64,000 nt of DNA from Dechloromonas denitrificans (GCF_001551835.1 NZ_LODL01000021.1:161750-225749); one strand, 5' to 3'; counted from the first letter of the stretch, positions 6,735 through 17,855 are shown. Program-made: numbers and translations. Notes: a model not told the origin generated them from the letters alone.

Positions 6735-8630
6735 TTAAAGGACGACCTGGGTACCCAGTTCGACCACCCGGTTGCTCGGGATCTTGAAGAAGGCGGTGGC
6801 CGAACCGGCATTGCGGAACATGGCGATGAAGATCTTTTCGCGCCAGAAGGCCATGTCGGAATTGAGGCGCGGAATCAGCGTTTCGCGGCCGATGAAGTAG
6901 GAGGTTTCCAGCGAGCTGAATTCGAGACCGGAATCGGCGCACAGTTGCAGGGCCGCCGGGATGTCCGGCTCGTCCTTGAAACCGTACTGGATGACGACGC
7001 TCCAGAAATTCTCCTTCAGTTGCCGCACTTCGACGCGGTCGATATCCGGCACATAGGGCACGTCGTAGAACTGCACCGAAACCAGCACGACGCGCTCGTG
7101 CAGCACCTTGTTGTGCATCAGGTTGTGCAGCAGCGCATGCGGCACGCCCTTGGGGTCGGCATTCAGGAAGACCGAAGTACCGGAGACCCGGGTCGGCATC
7201 GACGAGGCCAGCGACTCGAGGAACAGCGACAGTTCCAGGCGCTCGCCCTGCAGGCGTTCCGACAGCAGCTGGCGGCCACGCTTCCAGGTCGTCATCAGAA
7301 TGAAGACGACCATCCCGGCGATCAGCGGGAACCAGCCGCCATCCGGGATTTTCAGGATATTGGCGGCGAGGAAGACGAGTTCGACGGCGAGGAAACAGGA
7401 GAAGAGCAGCACGGCCCGCGTCCAGCCCCATTTCCAGGTGCGGGCGACGACGAAGGTGGCGAGCAGCGAGGTGATCACCATGTCGCCGGTCACCGCGATG
7501 CCGTAGGCGGCGGCCAGGTTGTTCGAGGACTTGAAGCCGAGGACGAGGATCATCACGGCCAGCATCAGGCCCCAGTTCACCGCCGGCAGATAGATCTGGC
7601 CGGCTTCCTTGTCCGAGGTGTGCTGCACTTCCATGCGCGGCATGAAGCCCAGCTGCATGGCCTGGCGGGTCACCGAGAAGGCGCCGGAAATCACCGCCTG
7701 ACAGGCGATCACCGTCGACAGCGTGGCCAGCCCGACCAGCGGGTAGAGCGCCCAGTCCGGCGCCAGATGGAAGAAGGGACTGGCCGCCGCCTCCGGCTCG
7801 GCCAGGATCAGCGCGCCCTGGCCGAAGTAATTGAGAACGAGGGCCGGCAGGACAAAGAAGAACCAGGCGCGCTGGATCGGCTTGCGGCCGAAATGCCCCA
7901 TGTCGGCATAGAGCGCCTCGGCCCCGGTCACGGCGAGCACGACGTTACCCATGGCGACCAGCGCCATCGCCTTGTTGGCCAGCAGAAAGTCGAGACCATA
8001 GGCCGGATTGAGCGCGCTCAGGATGGCCGGGTGGTCGACGATGCTGGCAATGCCGAGCAGTGCCAGCGTACTGAACCAGAGGACCATGACCGGGCCGAAG
8101 AAGGCGCCGACCACGGCCGTGCCGCTGCGCTGCACGAAGAAGAGGCCGAACAGCACCAGCATCGTGATCGGGATGACGAAGGGCTTGAAGGCCGGCGTCG
8201 CCACCTCCAGCCCTTCGACCGCCGACAGCACCGACATCGCCGGCGTCACCATGCCGTCGCCGTAGAACATCGCGGCGCCGAGGATGCCAACGATCATGAT
8301 CGCCTTCATCTGCTTCGGGCTGCCCTGCGCCTCATGCAGGGCCAATGCGATCATCGCCATGACACCGCCTTCACCGCGGTTGTCGGCGCGCATGATGAAG
8401 ATCACGTATTTGATCGAGACGATGATGATCAGCGCCCAGAAAAACAGCGACAGGCTGCCGAAGATGTTGGCCTCGGTGACTGGAATCGGATGATTGCCGG
8501 CAAAGACTTCCTTGACCGCATAGAGCGGGCTGGTCCCGATGTCGCCATAGACCACCCCGAGGGCGGCCAGCGCCAGGACGGCAAGACGCTTGCCGGAGAT
8601 ATCCCCGGCCGTTGTGTGACTGTTACTCAT
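6735..8630 (-). CDS. kup: Low-affinity potassium uptake protein Kup
   Basis: 631 residues, normal for the KUP/HAK/KT potassium:proton symporter family. The first membrane span holds the diagnostic LGVVYGDIGTSPLYA, followed by about eleven more hydrophobic spans up to roughly residue 430. The remaining 200 residues are a soluble cytoplasmic tail. It would import K+ across the inner membrane. It is transcribed leftward as a single gene, ending at the terminator shared with rfaE2. The upstream 87-base gap to the HDOD gene shows no clear promoter to me. Confidence 0.96.
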   Translation of the reverse strand: MSNSHTTAGDISGKRLAVLALAALGVVYGDIGTSPLYAVKEVFAGNHPIPVTEANIFGSLSLFFWALIIIVSIKYVIFIMRADNRGEGGVMAMIALALHEAQGSPKQMKAIMIVGILGAAMFYGDGMVTPAMSVLSAVEGLEVATPAFKPFVIPITMLVLFGLFFVQRSGTAVVGAFFGPVMVLWFSTLALLGIASIVDHPAILSALNPAYGLDFLLANKAMALVAMGNVVLAVTGAEALYADMGHFGRKPIQRAWFFFVLPALVLNYFGQGALILAEPEAAASPFFHLAPDWALYPLVGLATLSTVIACQAVISGAFSVTRQAMQLGFMPRMEVQHTSDKEAGQIYLPAVNWGLMLAVMILVLGFKSSNNLAAAYGIAVTGDMVITSLLATFVVARTWKWGWTRAVLLFSCFLAVELVFLAANILKIPDGGWFPLIAGMVVFILMTTWKRGRQLLSERLQGERLELSLFLESLASSMPTRVSGTSVFLNADPKGVPHALLHNLMHNKVLHERVVLVSVQFYDVPYVPDIDRVEVRQLKENFWSVVIQYGFKDEPDIPAALQLCADSGLEFSSLETSYFIGRETLIPRLNSDMAFWREKIFIAMFRNAGSATAFFKIPSNRVVELGTQVVL

Positions 8631-8717
8631 GCTTACCCCTGAAACCCCGGCGGCTTGAAAACCGCTCTGGAAATCGTATCTGCTGCTGCCGCCAATGGGC
8701 TGACGGCCCCCCAGCCA

Positions 8718-9566
8718 TCAGCCACCCAGCGCCGACTTCAGCGACTGCACTTCTTCTTCGGATTCCTCGATGATCTCGGCCAGCGTTTCGGCGTCGAAGA
8801 TTTCATCGAGTATCGAGGTGTCGACCGCACCATCGAGTTCCGGATCGCGCCAGCTCGCCGAACGGTTGGCGATCTTGTTGGCGACGTAAAGGACGTCGGA
8901 CAGCGACTTGATTTCGACGATCTCGCGGTCGGTCTCGTGTTCCTGTACTGCCTTCAGCACCGATTCCGGCTGGCCGAGCGCCGAGAGCAGCGCATGGCCG
9001 ATGTTGTCGTGCCAGTCAACCAGCAAGGCGTGCAGTTCGACCTTGTCATTGACCAGTTCAGGGAAATTGGCGGCGCGCGACATCAGGTAGAAAACGCCGA
9101 GATCGTGCACCAGGCCGGCGAACATCGCCTCGTCGCCGTTGATCTTGGCGACTTTGCGGGCCAGCACGCGGCACAGCGCGGCGACATGCGAGGTGTGCTC
9201 CCACAGCTTCTTCGAAATGCCTTCGAAGGCGTGCATCTGCTTCGATTTCAGCAATTGTTCCATGGCCACGGCAAAGGACACCGTGCGTACCGCTTCCATG
9301 CCGACCCGGACAATCGCGTTCTTGACGTCGGCAATCTCGCGACCAGACGGATTCAGCGCCACCGAATTGGACATCCGGATGATCTTGGCGCTCATCAGCG
9401 GCTCGGCCCCGACCAGCTTGGCCAGTTGCTCGATGCTCAGATTCGGATCCTTGAGCGCCGAACGCACCTGGAAGGTGATGTCGAGGAAGGTCGGAAAAGT
9501 AATCTCGTCGCCGGAAAGATCCTTGGCAATGTCTTCGAGAATCTTGAAGGTGATGGCATTGGACAT
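8718..9566 (-). CDS. HDOD domain signalling protein
   Basis: 282 residues from the ATG at 9566, which has AAGGAT ahead of it; a longer in-frame extension to 9734 has no ribosome site. Most of the protein is an HDOD domain (residues about 20-215), a relative of HD phosphohydrolases that usually lacks full catalytic residues. Here LVHDLGVF keeps one HD pair, and the motif HTSHVAALCRVLA is present. HDOD proteins take part in signalling and in motility or stress control, often near chemotaxis or c-di-GMP genes. The C-terminus is acidic (IIEESEEEVQ). The partner is unknown. Confidence 0.88.
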   Translation of the reverse strand: MSNAITFKILEDIAKDLSGDEITFPTFLDITFQVRSALKDPNLSIEQLAKLVGAEPLMSAKIIRMSNSVALNPSGREIADVKNAIVRVGMEAVRTVSFAVAMEQLLKSKQMHAFEGISKKLWEHTSHVAALCRVLARKVAKINGDEAMFAGLVHDLGVFYLMSRAANFPELVNDKVELHALLVDWHDNIGHALLSALGQPESVLKAVQEHETDREIVEIKSLSDVLYVANKIANRSASWRDPELDGAVDTSILDEIFDAETLAEIIEESEEEVQSLKSALGG

Positions 9567-9775
9567 GCTTTTATCCTTGGTCGGCTGCAGCAGTGCAGCA
9601 AGGCCGGAAATATCGTCGCAAAAGCGGTCTACCGGGCAAGGCACGGCACGCCGCAAACAAAACGAGCTTATTTTACAACCAGCCTGCACCAGGACGTGCG
9701 GCTCTCGTGCAGACAAGCTGCCGGTCGCCGCCAAGATGGCCGATAATCGACGCTCTCGAATTTCCGGACTGCCCG
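9567..9775. other. Divergent spacer between the HDOD and cytochrome genes
   Basis: 209 bases without a gene. An inverted repeat GCTGCA-GCAG-TGCAGC lies at 9584-9599, just upstream of the HDOD gene. An AT-rich patch (TTATTTTACAACC) at about 9668-9680 may hold a promoter, but I could not assign a -35/-10 pair with confidence. Confidence 0.4.
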
Positions 9776-10222
9776 ATGCGCCGCCTGCCCCTGCTGATTG
9801 CCGCCCTTCTCCCGCTTGCCCTGGCCGGCTGCGGCGAGCCCGAAGACACCCGCCCCGGGCAGCCGGTCAAACATCGGCGCGCCGCCTTTGCGACCATCCT
9901 GAAAGCCTTCGAACCGATGGGCAAGCAGTTGCGCGACGATCGCTACGAGGCCGACAAGTTCCTCACCCATGCCAAGGCGCTGGCCGCGGCCAAGGATGGC
10001 CCCTGGCAATATTTCGGCGCCGATACCAACTACCCGCCGACCCATGCCACGGCCCGCGTCTGGAGCGAGCCGGAACGTTTCGAAGCCGATCGCCAGGCTT
10101 TTTTCAAGGCCACAGACAAATTGCTGCAAGCCGCCGAGCGCCGCGACGAGAAAGAGGTCAAGGCGGCCTACGAAGCGGTGCATGACAGTTGCCGGACCTG
10201 CCACAAGGCCTTCAAGGAATAA
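9776..10222 (+). CDS. Cytochrome c'-like lipoprotein
   Basis: 148 residues from the ATG at 9776. A lipoprotein signal peptide with lipobox LAGC is at residues 13-19, so the protein should be membrane-anchored on the periplasmic side. The mature part is helical, and the C-terminus ends in CRTCHKAFKE, the single CxxCH haem site placed near the C-terminus that defines class II cytochromes c (cytochrome c'). Those proteins bind NO or act in electron transfer and nitrosative stress. It is a single gene, convergent with the TonB-like gene 6 bp away. The haem axial ligands and NO binding are inferred from the family. Confidence 0.85.
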   Translation: MRRLPLLIAALLPLALAGCGEPEDTRPGQPVKHRRAAFATILKAFEPMGKQLRDDRYEADKFLTHAKALAAAKDGPWQYFGADTNYPPTHATARVWSEPERFEADRQAFFKATDKLLQAAERRDEKEVKAAYEAVHDSCRTCHKAFKE

Positions 10223-10228
10223 AGCCGC

Positions 10229-11071
10229 TTAGCGGCAGCGGCTGCCGCTCATCCGGGAAAAGCCGAGGCCGCTGCCACCGCCGCTGCCCGGCTGGATGCA
10301 GATGGTCACCCCCAGCGAGCGGGCAGCCTTGTCGATATCCGGCGGGAAGGGCGAAAACGGTAGCGAACGCTCGATCACCGACTTGATGAAAGCGATTTCC
10401 TCGGCCTGATCGCCAGCATTCAGCACGACGAAGGATTTCAGCGAGCCGTCCGGGTTGAGCCTGAACTGCACCGCTGCCGAGCGGACGCCCTTGCTGCGCG
10501 GATCGTTCTTGACGAAAGCGGCACTCCGGTTGAGGCGGCGGACCAGGCCGTCCATATACATTTCCAGGCTGAAGGGGTCGGCCGGCGGGCCGTTCGGACG
10601 CCGCTCCAGCATCGCCTCGCCTGCCTCGTCCTGTGCCGCCATCTGGCGGCCCTGCTCGCGCGCCATGGCCAGCGAGCGCTGGGCCAGCGTCGGCTTCGGG
10701 GTGGCTTGAGCCTGACCGGCCAGCTCGTTGAGAAAGCCATCCATCTCCGCCTTCTGTGCCGCCGTCCATTTCGGCGCTGCCGCCACGGCCGGCCCGCGCG
10801 ACTTGTCGACCGTCATCATCCGTGGCCGCGGAGCCGGCTTGGCGGCCTTGCTCGCCGACCTCGGCTGGATGTTGGCCGGCACCGGCGGCGCCGGTGTTTC
10901 TGCCGCTGGCTGGCGCACCGGCCCGAGGCGCGCTTCCAGACGCGACGCTGCCGCCGGCTGGGCGGACGGCTCGTGCCGGGGAACGAACAGGATCAGCAGG
11001 TGGATCACCAGCGAGGCAGCCAGCGCCCAGTTCAGGGCGCGCTGCTCGGGCGAGGTTTGCGCAATCAGCAT
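10229..11071 (-). CDS. TonB-like energy-transducer protein
   Basis: 280 residues. One membrane span near the N-terminus (ALNWALAASLVIHLLILFVP), then a long Pro/Ala-rich periplasmic linker, then a C-terminal domain from about residue 175 (VQFRLNPDGSLKSFVVLNAG, with SLPFSPFPPDI) resembling the TonB/TolA C-terminal fold. It probably spans the periplasm to contact outer-membrane partners. There is no exbB/exbD next to it, and the end is an unusual Gly/Ser-rich tail. The exact partner is unknown; a TolA-like role is also possible. Confidence 0.72.
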   Translation of the reverse strand: MLIAQTSPEQRALNWALAASLVIHLLILFVPRHEPSAQPAAASRLEARLGPVRQPAAETPAPPVPANIQPRSASKAAKPAPRPRMMTVDKSRGPAVAAAPKWTAAQKAEMDGFLNELAGQAQATPKPTLAQRSLAMAREQGRQMAAQDEAGEAMLERRPNGPPADPFSLEMYMDGLVRRLNRSAAFVKNDPRSKGVRSAAVQFRLNPDGSLKSFVVLNAGDQAEEIAFIKSVIERSLPFSPFPPDIDKAARSLGVTICIQPGSGGGSGLGFSRMSGSRCR

Positions 11072-11146
11072 CGGCGGAATTCTAAGCGGACCTCAGCGTG
11101 ATGCTCAGCGAAAGCTGCCCCGGGTGGCATAAATAAACGCAAATTC

Positions 11147-11175
11147 CGGCCGGGTTCGAGCAGTTGTCCCGGCCG
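11147..11175 (-). terminator. Hairpin downstream of the small gene at 11188-11370
   Basis: CGGCCGGG (11147-11154) and CCCGGCCG (11168-11175), an 8-bp stem with a 13-base loop. Only a short T-rich stretch follows on the minus strand, so terminator strength is doubtful. Confidence 0.35.
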
Positions 11176-11187
11176 CGCCGGCAAGGC

Positions 11188-11370
11188 TTATTTGCCGTGC
11201 CGACGCTTGCGCTCGAAGTTCAGGGCCCGGGTCAGGTAGTCCCCGAATTCCTTCATCGCCTGCGGGTTGTTGCTGTAGCCCTGCTGCTCGATCTCGGCAT
11301 CGATGATGGCATCGGTTTCCGGAGACATCGAGGCGTTCGGGTAAGTTGTTCTCTTTTTTGCTTGCTTCAT
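11188..11370 (-). CDS. Small charged hypothetical protein
   Basis: 60 residues, starting MKQAKKRTTYPNASMSPETD and ending with the basic FERKRRHGK. I do not recognise a family. It has no signal peptide or membrane span; acidic and basic stretches alternate and two helices are likely. AGGA lies about ten bases ahead of the ATG. Codon use matches its neighbours and no overlapping gene competes for the space. Size and charge would suit a nucleic-acid-binding or toxin/antitoxin-like accessory protein, but nothing proves that. Confidence 0.55.
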   Translation of the reverse strand: MKQAKKRTTYPNASMSPETDAIIDAEIEQQGYSNNPQAMKEFGDYLTRALNFERKRRHGK

Positions 11371-11390
11371 CGCGACTGATCCTAAAATGA

Positions 11391-11423
11391 GGCCGAGACT
11401 TTAGCAGAGTCGACCGCTCGGCC
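11391..11423. repeat. Imperfect dyad between the small gene and the DUF2721 gene
   Basis: Outer arms GGCCGAG/CTCGGCC and inner arms GACT/AGTC in the divergent spacer. This could be an operator or an RNA hairpin in the leader; no T-run follows. Confidence 0.4.
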
Positions 11424-11471
11424 CCAGACCAGCCGCCGCCCTACCCCATTCACTACTGGAAAATTGACCGC

Positions 11472-11891
11472 ATGGAATCCCACCTCACCGACATTACGCA
11501 CGTCATCCAGTTGTCCGTCGCCCCGGTTTTCCTGCTGACGGCCATCTCGACGCTGATCGGTGCGATGAATGCCCGTCTCGGGCGCATTGTCGACCGGCGG
11601 CGCGTACTCGGCGAACGGAACAACCGGGGCAACAAGGCGACCGAGGATCTCGAAGAACTCCAGCAACTGGCCCGCCGTCGCCACCTGATCTATCTCGCCA
11701 TCCTCTTTGCGGTGATCGCGGCCCTGGCCGTCTGCCTGGTCGTCGGCGGCGCCTTCCTCGGGGCGTTGATGGCGTTCGATCTGGCCCGCCTGGTCGCTGC
11801 TTTTTTCATCTTCGCCATGACCTCGATGATCGCTGCGCTGTCACTATTGCTCCGCGAAATCTACCTGGCCGTCAGCGAGGGGAGCCGTTAG
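11472..11891 (+). CDS. DUF2721 family membrane protein
   Basis: 139 residues. A first hydrophobic segment (VIQLSVAPVFLLTAISTLIG) is followed by a basic loop with RLGRIVDRRR and a charged helix, then two strong spans (LIYLAILFAVIAALAVCLVV and LVAAFFIFAMTSMIAALSLL). This is the usual three-span shape of DUF2721 proteins, whose function is not known to me. It is a single gene, ending at a shared terminator with ssb. Confidence 0.85.
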   Translation: MESHLTDITHVIQLSVAPVFLLTAISTLIGAMNARLGRIVDRRRVLGERNNRGNKATEDLEELQQLARRRHLIYLAILFAVIAALAVCLVVGGAFLGALMAFDLARLVAAFFIFAMTSMIAALSLLLREIYLAVSEGSR

Positions 11892-11910
11892 GCAAGCAGC
11901 CGGGACAATG

Positions 11911-11940
11911 AAAAACGCCCTGCAAAACAGGGCGTTCTTT
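11911..11940. terminator. Bidirectional terminator between DUF2721 and ssb
   Basis: AACGCCCTG-CAAAA-CAGGGCGTT (11914-11936), with TTCTTT after it on the plus strand and TTTTT on the minus strand. It serves both convergent genes. Confidence 0.85.
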
Positions 11941-11965
11941 AAAGAGCTGACCAAGCCGGTTCGGG

Positions 11966-12439
11966 TTAAAACGGGATATCGTCGCCCAGATCGTCGAACG
12001 AGGGCTTCGGCTTGTTCTTGGCCGGCGCCGGCGCGTAATCAGTCGGCTCGTTGTCGTAACCGCCACCACCACCGCCGCCACCGCCCGCCGGGGCGCCCAT
12101 GCCCTGACGGCCGCCCAGCATCTGCATGGCGTCGCCGCGAATTTCGGTGGTGTATTTCTCAACGCCGTCCTTGTCCGTCCATTTGCGGGTCCGCAGGCTG
12201 CCTTCGACGTAGATCTGCGAGCCTTTCTTCAGGTACTGGCCGCAAACTTCGGCGGTCTTGCCGAAGAAGGAAACGCGGTGCCATTCGGTCACTTCCTTGC
12301 GCTCGCCGCTGGCCTTGTCGCGCCAGTTGTCGGTGGTCGCCACGCTCAGGTTGCACATCGCATCGCCGCTGGCGGTGTAGCGCACTTCCGGGTCGCGGCC
12401 CAGATTGCCGACGAGAATCACCTTGTTTACCGATGCCAT
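11966..12439 (-). CDS. ssb: Single-stranded DNA-binding protein
   Basis: 157 residues. The N-terminal 105 residues are the OB-fold ([49 protein letters not shown]). Then comes a flexible linker with a run of nine glycines and Pro/Ala/Lys residues. The C-terminal tip DDIPF is the acidic peptide that docks replication and repair partners. It coats ssDNA as a tetramer. It lies 12 bp after the MFS gene and is probably co-transcribed with it; uvrA, a common neighbour, is about 2.6 kb away. Confidence 0.97.
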   Translation of the reverse strand: MASVNKVILVGNLGRDPEVRYTASGDAMCNLSVATTDNWRDKASGERKEVTEWHRVSFFGKTAEVCGQYLKKGSQIYVEGSLRTRKWTDKDGVEKYTTEIRGDAMQMLGGRQGMGAPAGGGGGGGGGYDNEPTDYAPAPAKNKPKPSFDDLGDDIPF

Positions 12440-12451
12440 ACCCTATCTCTC

Positions 12452-13681
12452 CTAAGCTGTTTGAGTCGCAGCGGCGGTCTGGCGCCGTTGCGGAAAATTC
12501 ATCGAGTTCGCTACCGCCAGCCAGAGCAAAGCCAGCCCGGCGCAGGCAGCAAAAACGGCATTATCGCCGAAATTTTGCGCCACATAGCCACCGACCGCAC
12601 CACCAATAAAGAGTCCGATGGCCTGCGTCGTGTTGTAAACCCCGAGCGCCGCGCCCTTGGCGGCGGGCGGCGCGGTCCGCGAAACCAGCGACGGCAGCGT
12701 CGCTTCCAGCACGTTGAAGGCAACGAAGAAAAGCAGCAGCCACAATGCCAGCGTCCACAAGCTGGCGCTGAAGAAAAACAGCCCAACCTGGACGGCGATC
12801 AGCAGGGCGACCGCGGCGAGGAAGATCGGCCGCATCTTGTCCTTGCGCTCGGCGGCGATGATCGCCGGTACCATCACGGCGAAGGAGACGAGTACCGCCG
12901 GCAGATAGACTTTCCAGTGCTCCGCCGCGGCCAGCCCGCCGTGACTGACCAGGGCGTGCGGCAGCACGACGAACATCGCCATCTGCACCATGTGCAGCAC
13001 GAAGATGCCGAGATTCAGGCGCAGCAGGTTGGCGTCGAATAGCACCTGGCGCAAGGGCAGCTTGGCGTGGCCCTGCGGCCCCGGCGCCGACGGCACGGCC
13101 TTGAGCAGCAGGATGATGGCGGCCAGGGCCAGGCCACCGGTCAGACAGAACAGGCCGCCCATGCCGATCCAGCCATAGAGTAGCGGCGCACCGACCAGCG
13201 ACAGCGCAAAGACGAGGCCGATCGAGGAACCGATCATCGCCATCACCTTGGTCCGATGTTCCTCGCGCGTCAGGTCGGCGGCGAGCGCGGTGACCGCGGC
13301 GGAAATGGCACCGGCGCCCTGCAGCACGCGGCCGACGATGATCCAGTTCATGTCCGGCGCCCAGGCGGCGACGAAGCTGCCGAAGGCAAAGATCAGCAGG
13401 CCGATGACGATGACCGGCTTGCGCCCCCAGATGTCGGAAGCGATGCCGTAGGGAATCTGGAAAACGGCCTGGGTCAGGCCGTAGGCGCCGAGCGCGAAGC
13501 CGACCAGCGCCAGGTTGTCGCCGCCGGGCAGGGTTTTCGCGTAAACAGAAAACACCGGCAGGATCAGGAACAGCCCGAGCATGCGCAGGGCGAAGATGGA
13601 GGCCAGCGAGGCGCCGGCGCGGCGCTCCTCGGGACTCATGCGATCGGTTGGGGCAGACATTATGTTTGGTGTTTGTTGCAT
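12452..13681 (-). CDS. MFS transporter
   Basis: About 409 residues; an ATG at 13660 would shorten it by seven. Around twelve hydrophobic spans are visible. The loop between spans 2 and 3 has the MFS motif in the form GIASDIWGRKPVI, and FQIPYGIASD is present. The N-terminal region (RMLGLFLILPVF) resembles YajR-type and drug-efflux MFS proteins that commonly precede ssb and are divergent from uvrA in betaproteobacteria. The substrate cannot be told. The C-terminus ends in a short basic tail. It is followed 12 bp later by ssb. Confidence 0.9.
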   Translation of the reverse strand: MQQTPNIMSAPTDRMSPEERRAGASLASIFALRMLGLFLILPVFSVYAKTLPGGDNLALVGFALGAYGLTQAVFQIPYGIASDIWGRKPVIVIGLLIFAFGSFVAAWAPDMNWIIVGRVLQGAGAISAAVTALAADLTREEHRTKVMAMIGSSIGLVFALSLVGAPLLYGWIGMGGLFCLTGGLALAAIILLLKAVPSAPGPQGHAKLPLRQVLFDANLLRLNLGIFVLHMVQMAMFVVLPHALVSHGGLAAAEHWKVYLPAVLVSFAVMVPAIIAAERKDKMRPIFLAAVALLIAVQVGLFFFSASLWTLALWLLLFFVAFNVLEATLPSLVSRTAPPAAKGAALGVYNTTQAIGLFIGGAVGGYVAQNFGDNAVFAACAGLALLWLAVANSMNFPQRRQTAAATQTA

Positions 13682-13739
13682 CGCAGCGAAGGCGAGAATA
13701 TTAGCAGGTTTGCCCCGCCCTCCTCGCCCTCTCCGCCCC

Positions 13740-14066
13740 TCAAGCCAGCCAGGCCTGGGCGCCCCACAGCGCCAGCATGCCGGCCGCGATGGTCGCCAGC
13801 ACGCTGCGCGTGGCCACCGCCACGGCCAGGGCGACCAGCGTCGCCCACCAGCGCGGATTGCCCGGAATGTCGGCCAGCACCGGCCCGCCGGGGAAAATTT
13901 CCGGCGCGATCAAGGCCCCGAGAATGGCCGGCGGCACGTAACGCAGGAATAGCGAAAAAGCCGGACTGGCCGGCAGGCGCTGGCCGCCCGCGATGAAGGA
14001 GAAGCGGATCAGGAAAGTGACCAGGCCGCAGGCCGCCATGGTCAGCAACAACGCGCCCGTACTCAT
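13740..14066 (-). CDS. azlD: AzlD family branched-chain amino acid export subunit
   Basis: 108 residues with about four hydrophobic spans. The segment TFLIRFSFI near the N-terminus and LRYVPPAILGALIAPEI in the middle are typical of AzlD. AzlD is the small partner of AzlC in two-component exporters of branched-chain amino acids. The start codon overlaps the azlC stop in an ATGA, which supports coupled translation. The gene ends 58 bp before the start of the next gene (MFS) on the same strand. Confidence 0.9.
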   Translation of the reverse strand: MSTGALLLTMAACGLVTFLIRFSFIAGGQRLPASPAFSLFLRYVPPAILGALIAPEIFPGGPVLADIPGNPRWWATLVALAVAVATRSVLATIAAGMLALWGAQAWLA

Positions 14067-14767
14067 GCCGCCCCCTGGTCGAAACGGCGCAGCAAGACGC
14101 CGCAGACGACGCCCACCGCCGCCGCGAGCAGCAGTCCCAGCTTGTGCGGCAGACCGAGCGCCAGCAAGGCGGTGGCCGCTGCTGCCAATGCCGCCCAGGC
14201 ATCGCTGCGGCGATGGACGCCCAACACCAACAAGGCGATGAAGGTCAGCGCCACCGAGAAATCGAGCGACCAGCCGGCCGGTATCGCTGCCCCGACCAGC
14301 ACGCCGGCCAGCGTCGACAATTGCCAGCCTGCCCACAGCGTAAACCCGGCGCCGAACAGGAACCAGTGACGCTGTGCTGTCGCCGGCCCGTCACGCAGGC
14401 GGCCGATCCCCGCGGCAAAAGCCTCATCGGTCAACAGATAAGCCAACAGCAACTTCCAGCGCCAGGGCAGCGCCTTCAGATAGGCGGCGATCGCCGCGCT
14501 GTACAAGGCATGGCGCAGATTGACGACGCCCACCGTGGCCACGATCACCGCCCCCGGCGCCGCCGCGCCGAACAACTGGGCAAAGACGATCTGCGACGAG
14601 CCGCCGAAAATTAGCGACGAACTGAGCACCACGGCCCAGTCCGGCAAGCCGGCGGCCAGCCCGAGCACACCGAAGATCAGGCCGAAGGGCACGACGCCGA
14701 GCAGCAGCGGCAATTCGGCGCGAACGCCACCGAGGAATTCGGTACGACAGGATGAGGATGACGGCAT
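14063..14767 (-). CDS. azlC: AzlC family branched-chain amino acid export subunit
   Basis: 234 residues with about six to eight hydrophobic spans. The N-terminus PLLLGVVPFGLIFGVLG and the segment SSLIFGGSSQIVFAQL are characteristic of AzlC, the large subunit of AzlCD exporters (LIV-E class). It is divergent from uvrA and overlaps azlD. Export of leucine, isoleucine or valine is inferred from the family; substrate range varies. Confidence 0.92.
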   Translation of the reverse strand: MPSSSSCRTEFLGGVRAELPLLLGVVPFGLIFGVLGLAAGLPDWAVVLSSSLIFGGSSQIVFAQLFGAAAPGAVIVATVGVVNLRHALYSAAIAAYLKALPWRWKLLLAYLLTDEAFAAGIGRLRDGPATAQRHWFLFGAGFTLWAGWQLSTLAGVLVGAAIPAGWSLDFSVALTFIALLVLGVHRRSDAWAALAAAATALLALGLPHKLGLLLAAAVGVVCGVLLRRFDQGAA

Positions 14768-14936
14768 GGCGGGGTAGAAAAGAAACAGAGCGCTATGCTA
14801 ACCGCCGGCCGGCTGCGATAGAACAAATACGGCGGTAAATCTAGCCGTTCCGGTTTTTGCCTTTTTTCGCGGGTTCACCGCAGCAATCAGGGCGAACGGG
14901 CAAAAAATCGACCGTGGCCGAGCGCCGCCATAAAAA

Positions 14937-14952
14937 CTGTATGGACATACAG
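14937..14952. promoter_or_regulatory. LexA (SOS) box upstream of uvrA
   Basis: CTGTATGGACATACAG is a perfect CTGT-N8-ACAG palindrome, the E. coli-type LexA operator that betaproteobacteria also use. It lies 66-81 bases before the uvrA start and 30 bases upstream of a TATAGT -10, so LexA would cover the -35 region. Confidence 0.87.
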
Positions 14953-14981
14953 TCTTCAGTGCAAAACCCAGCTATTTTGCG

Positions 14982-14987
14982 TATAGT
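14982..14987 (+). promoter_or_regulatory. uvrA -10 element candidate
   Basis: TATAGT lies 30 bases ahead of the uvrA start codon and downstream of the LexA box. No good -35 is present at 16-18 bases (the sequence there is GTGCAA), so the promoter may be weak or activator-assisted. Confidence 0.4.
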
Positions 14988-15017
14988 TCCCTTCTCCCAA
15001 TCCCTAGCAGAACAGCG

Positions 15018-17837
<2,820 letters not shown>

Positions 17838-17855
17838 CCGACCAGGGAGTCCGCC

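Larger units (their letters stand above)
14768..15017. other. azlC-uvrA divergent spacer
   Basis: 250 bases, the longest gene-free stretch in the window. It holds the LexA box at 14937-14952 and a probable uvrA -10 (TATAGT, 14982-14987). The azlC-proximal half has no motif I can name. Confidence 0.6.

Noticed and set aside
6477-8642. 721-codon open frame opposite kup
   Set aside because: Dense in His, Arg, Gln and Asp, typical of antisense reading of membrane-protein codons; no ribosome site, and kup is unambiguous.
9739-9746. Exact FliA -10 (GCCGATAA) before the cytochrome gene
   Set aside because: The required TAAA at 15 bases upstream is absent (the bases there are GCCG), so it is probably chance.
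10224-10236. GCCGC-TTA-GCGGC hairpin between the cytochrome and TonB-like genes
   Set aside because: Short stem without a T-run and overlapping a stop codon; not listed as a terminator.
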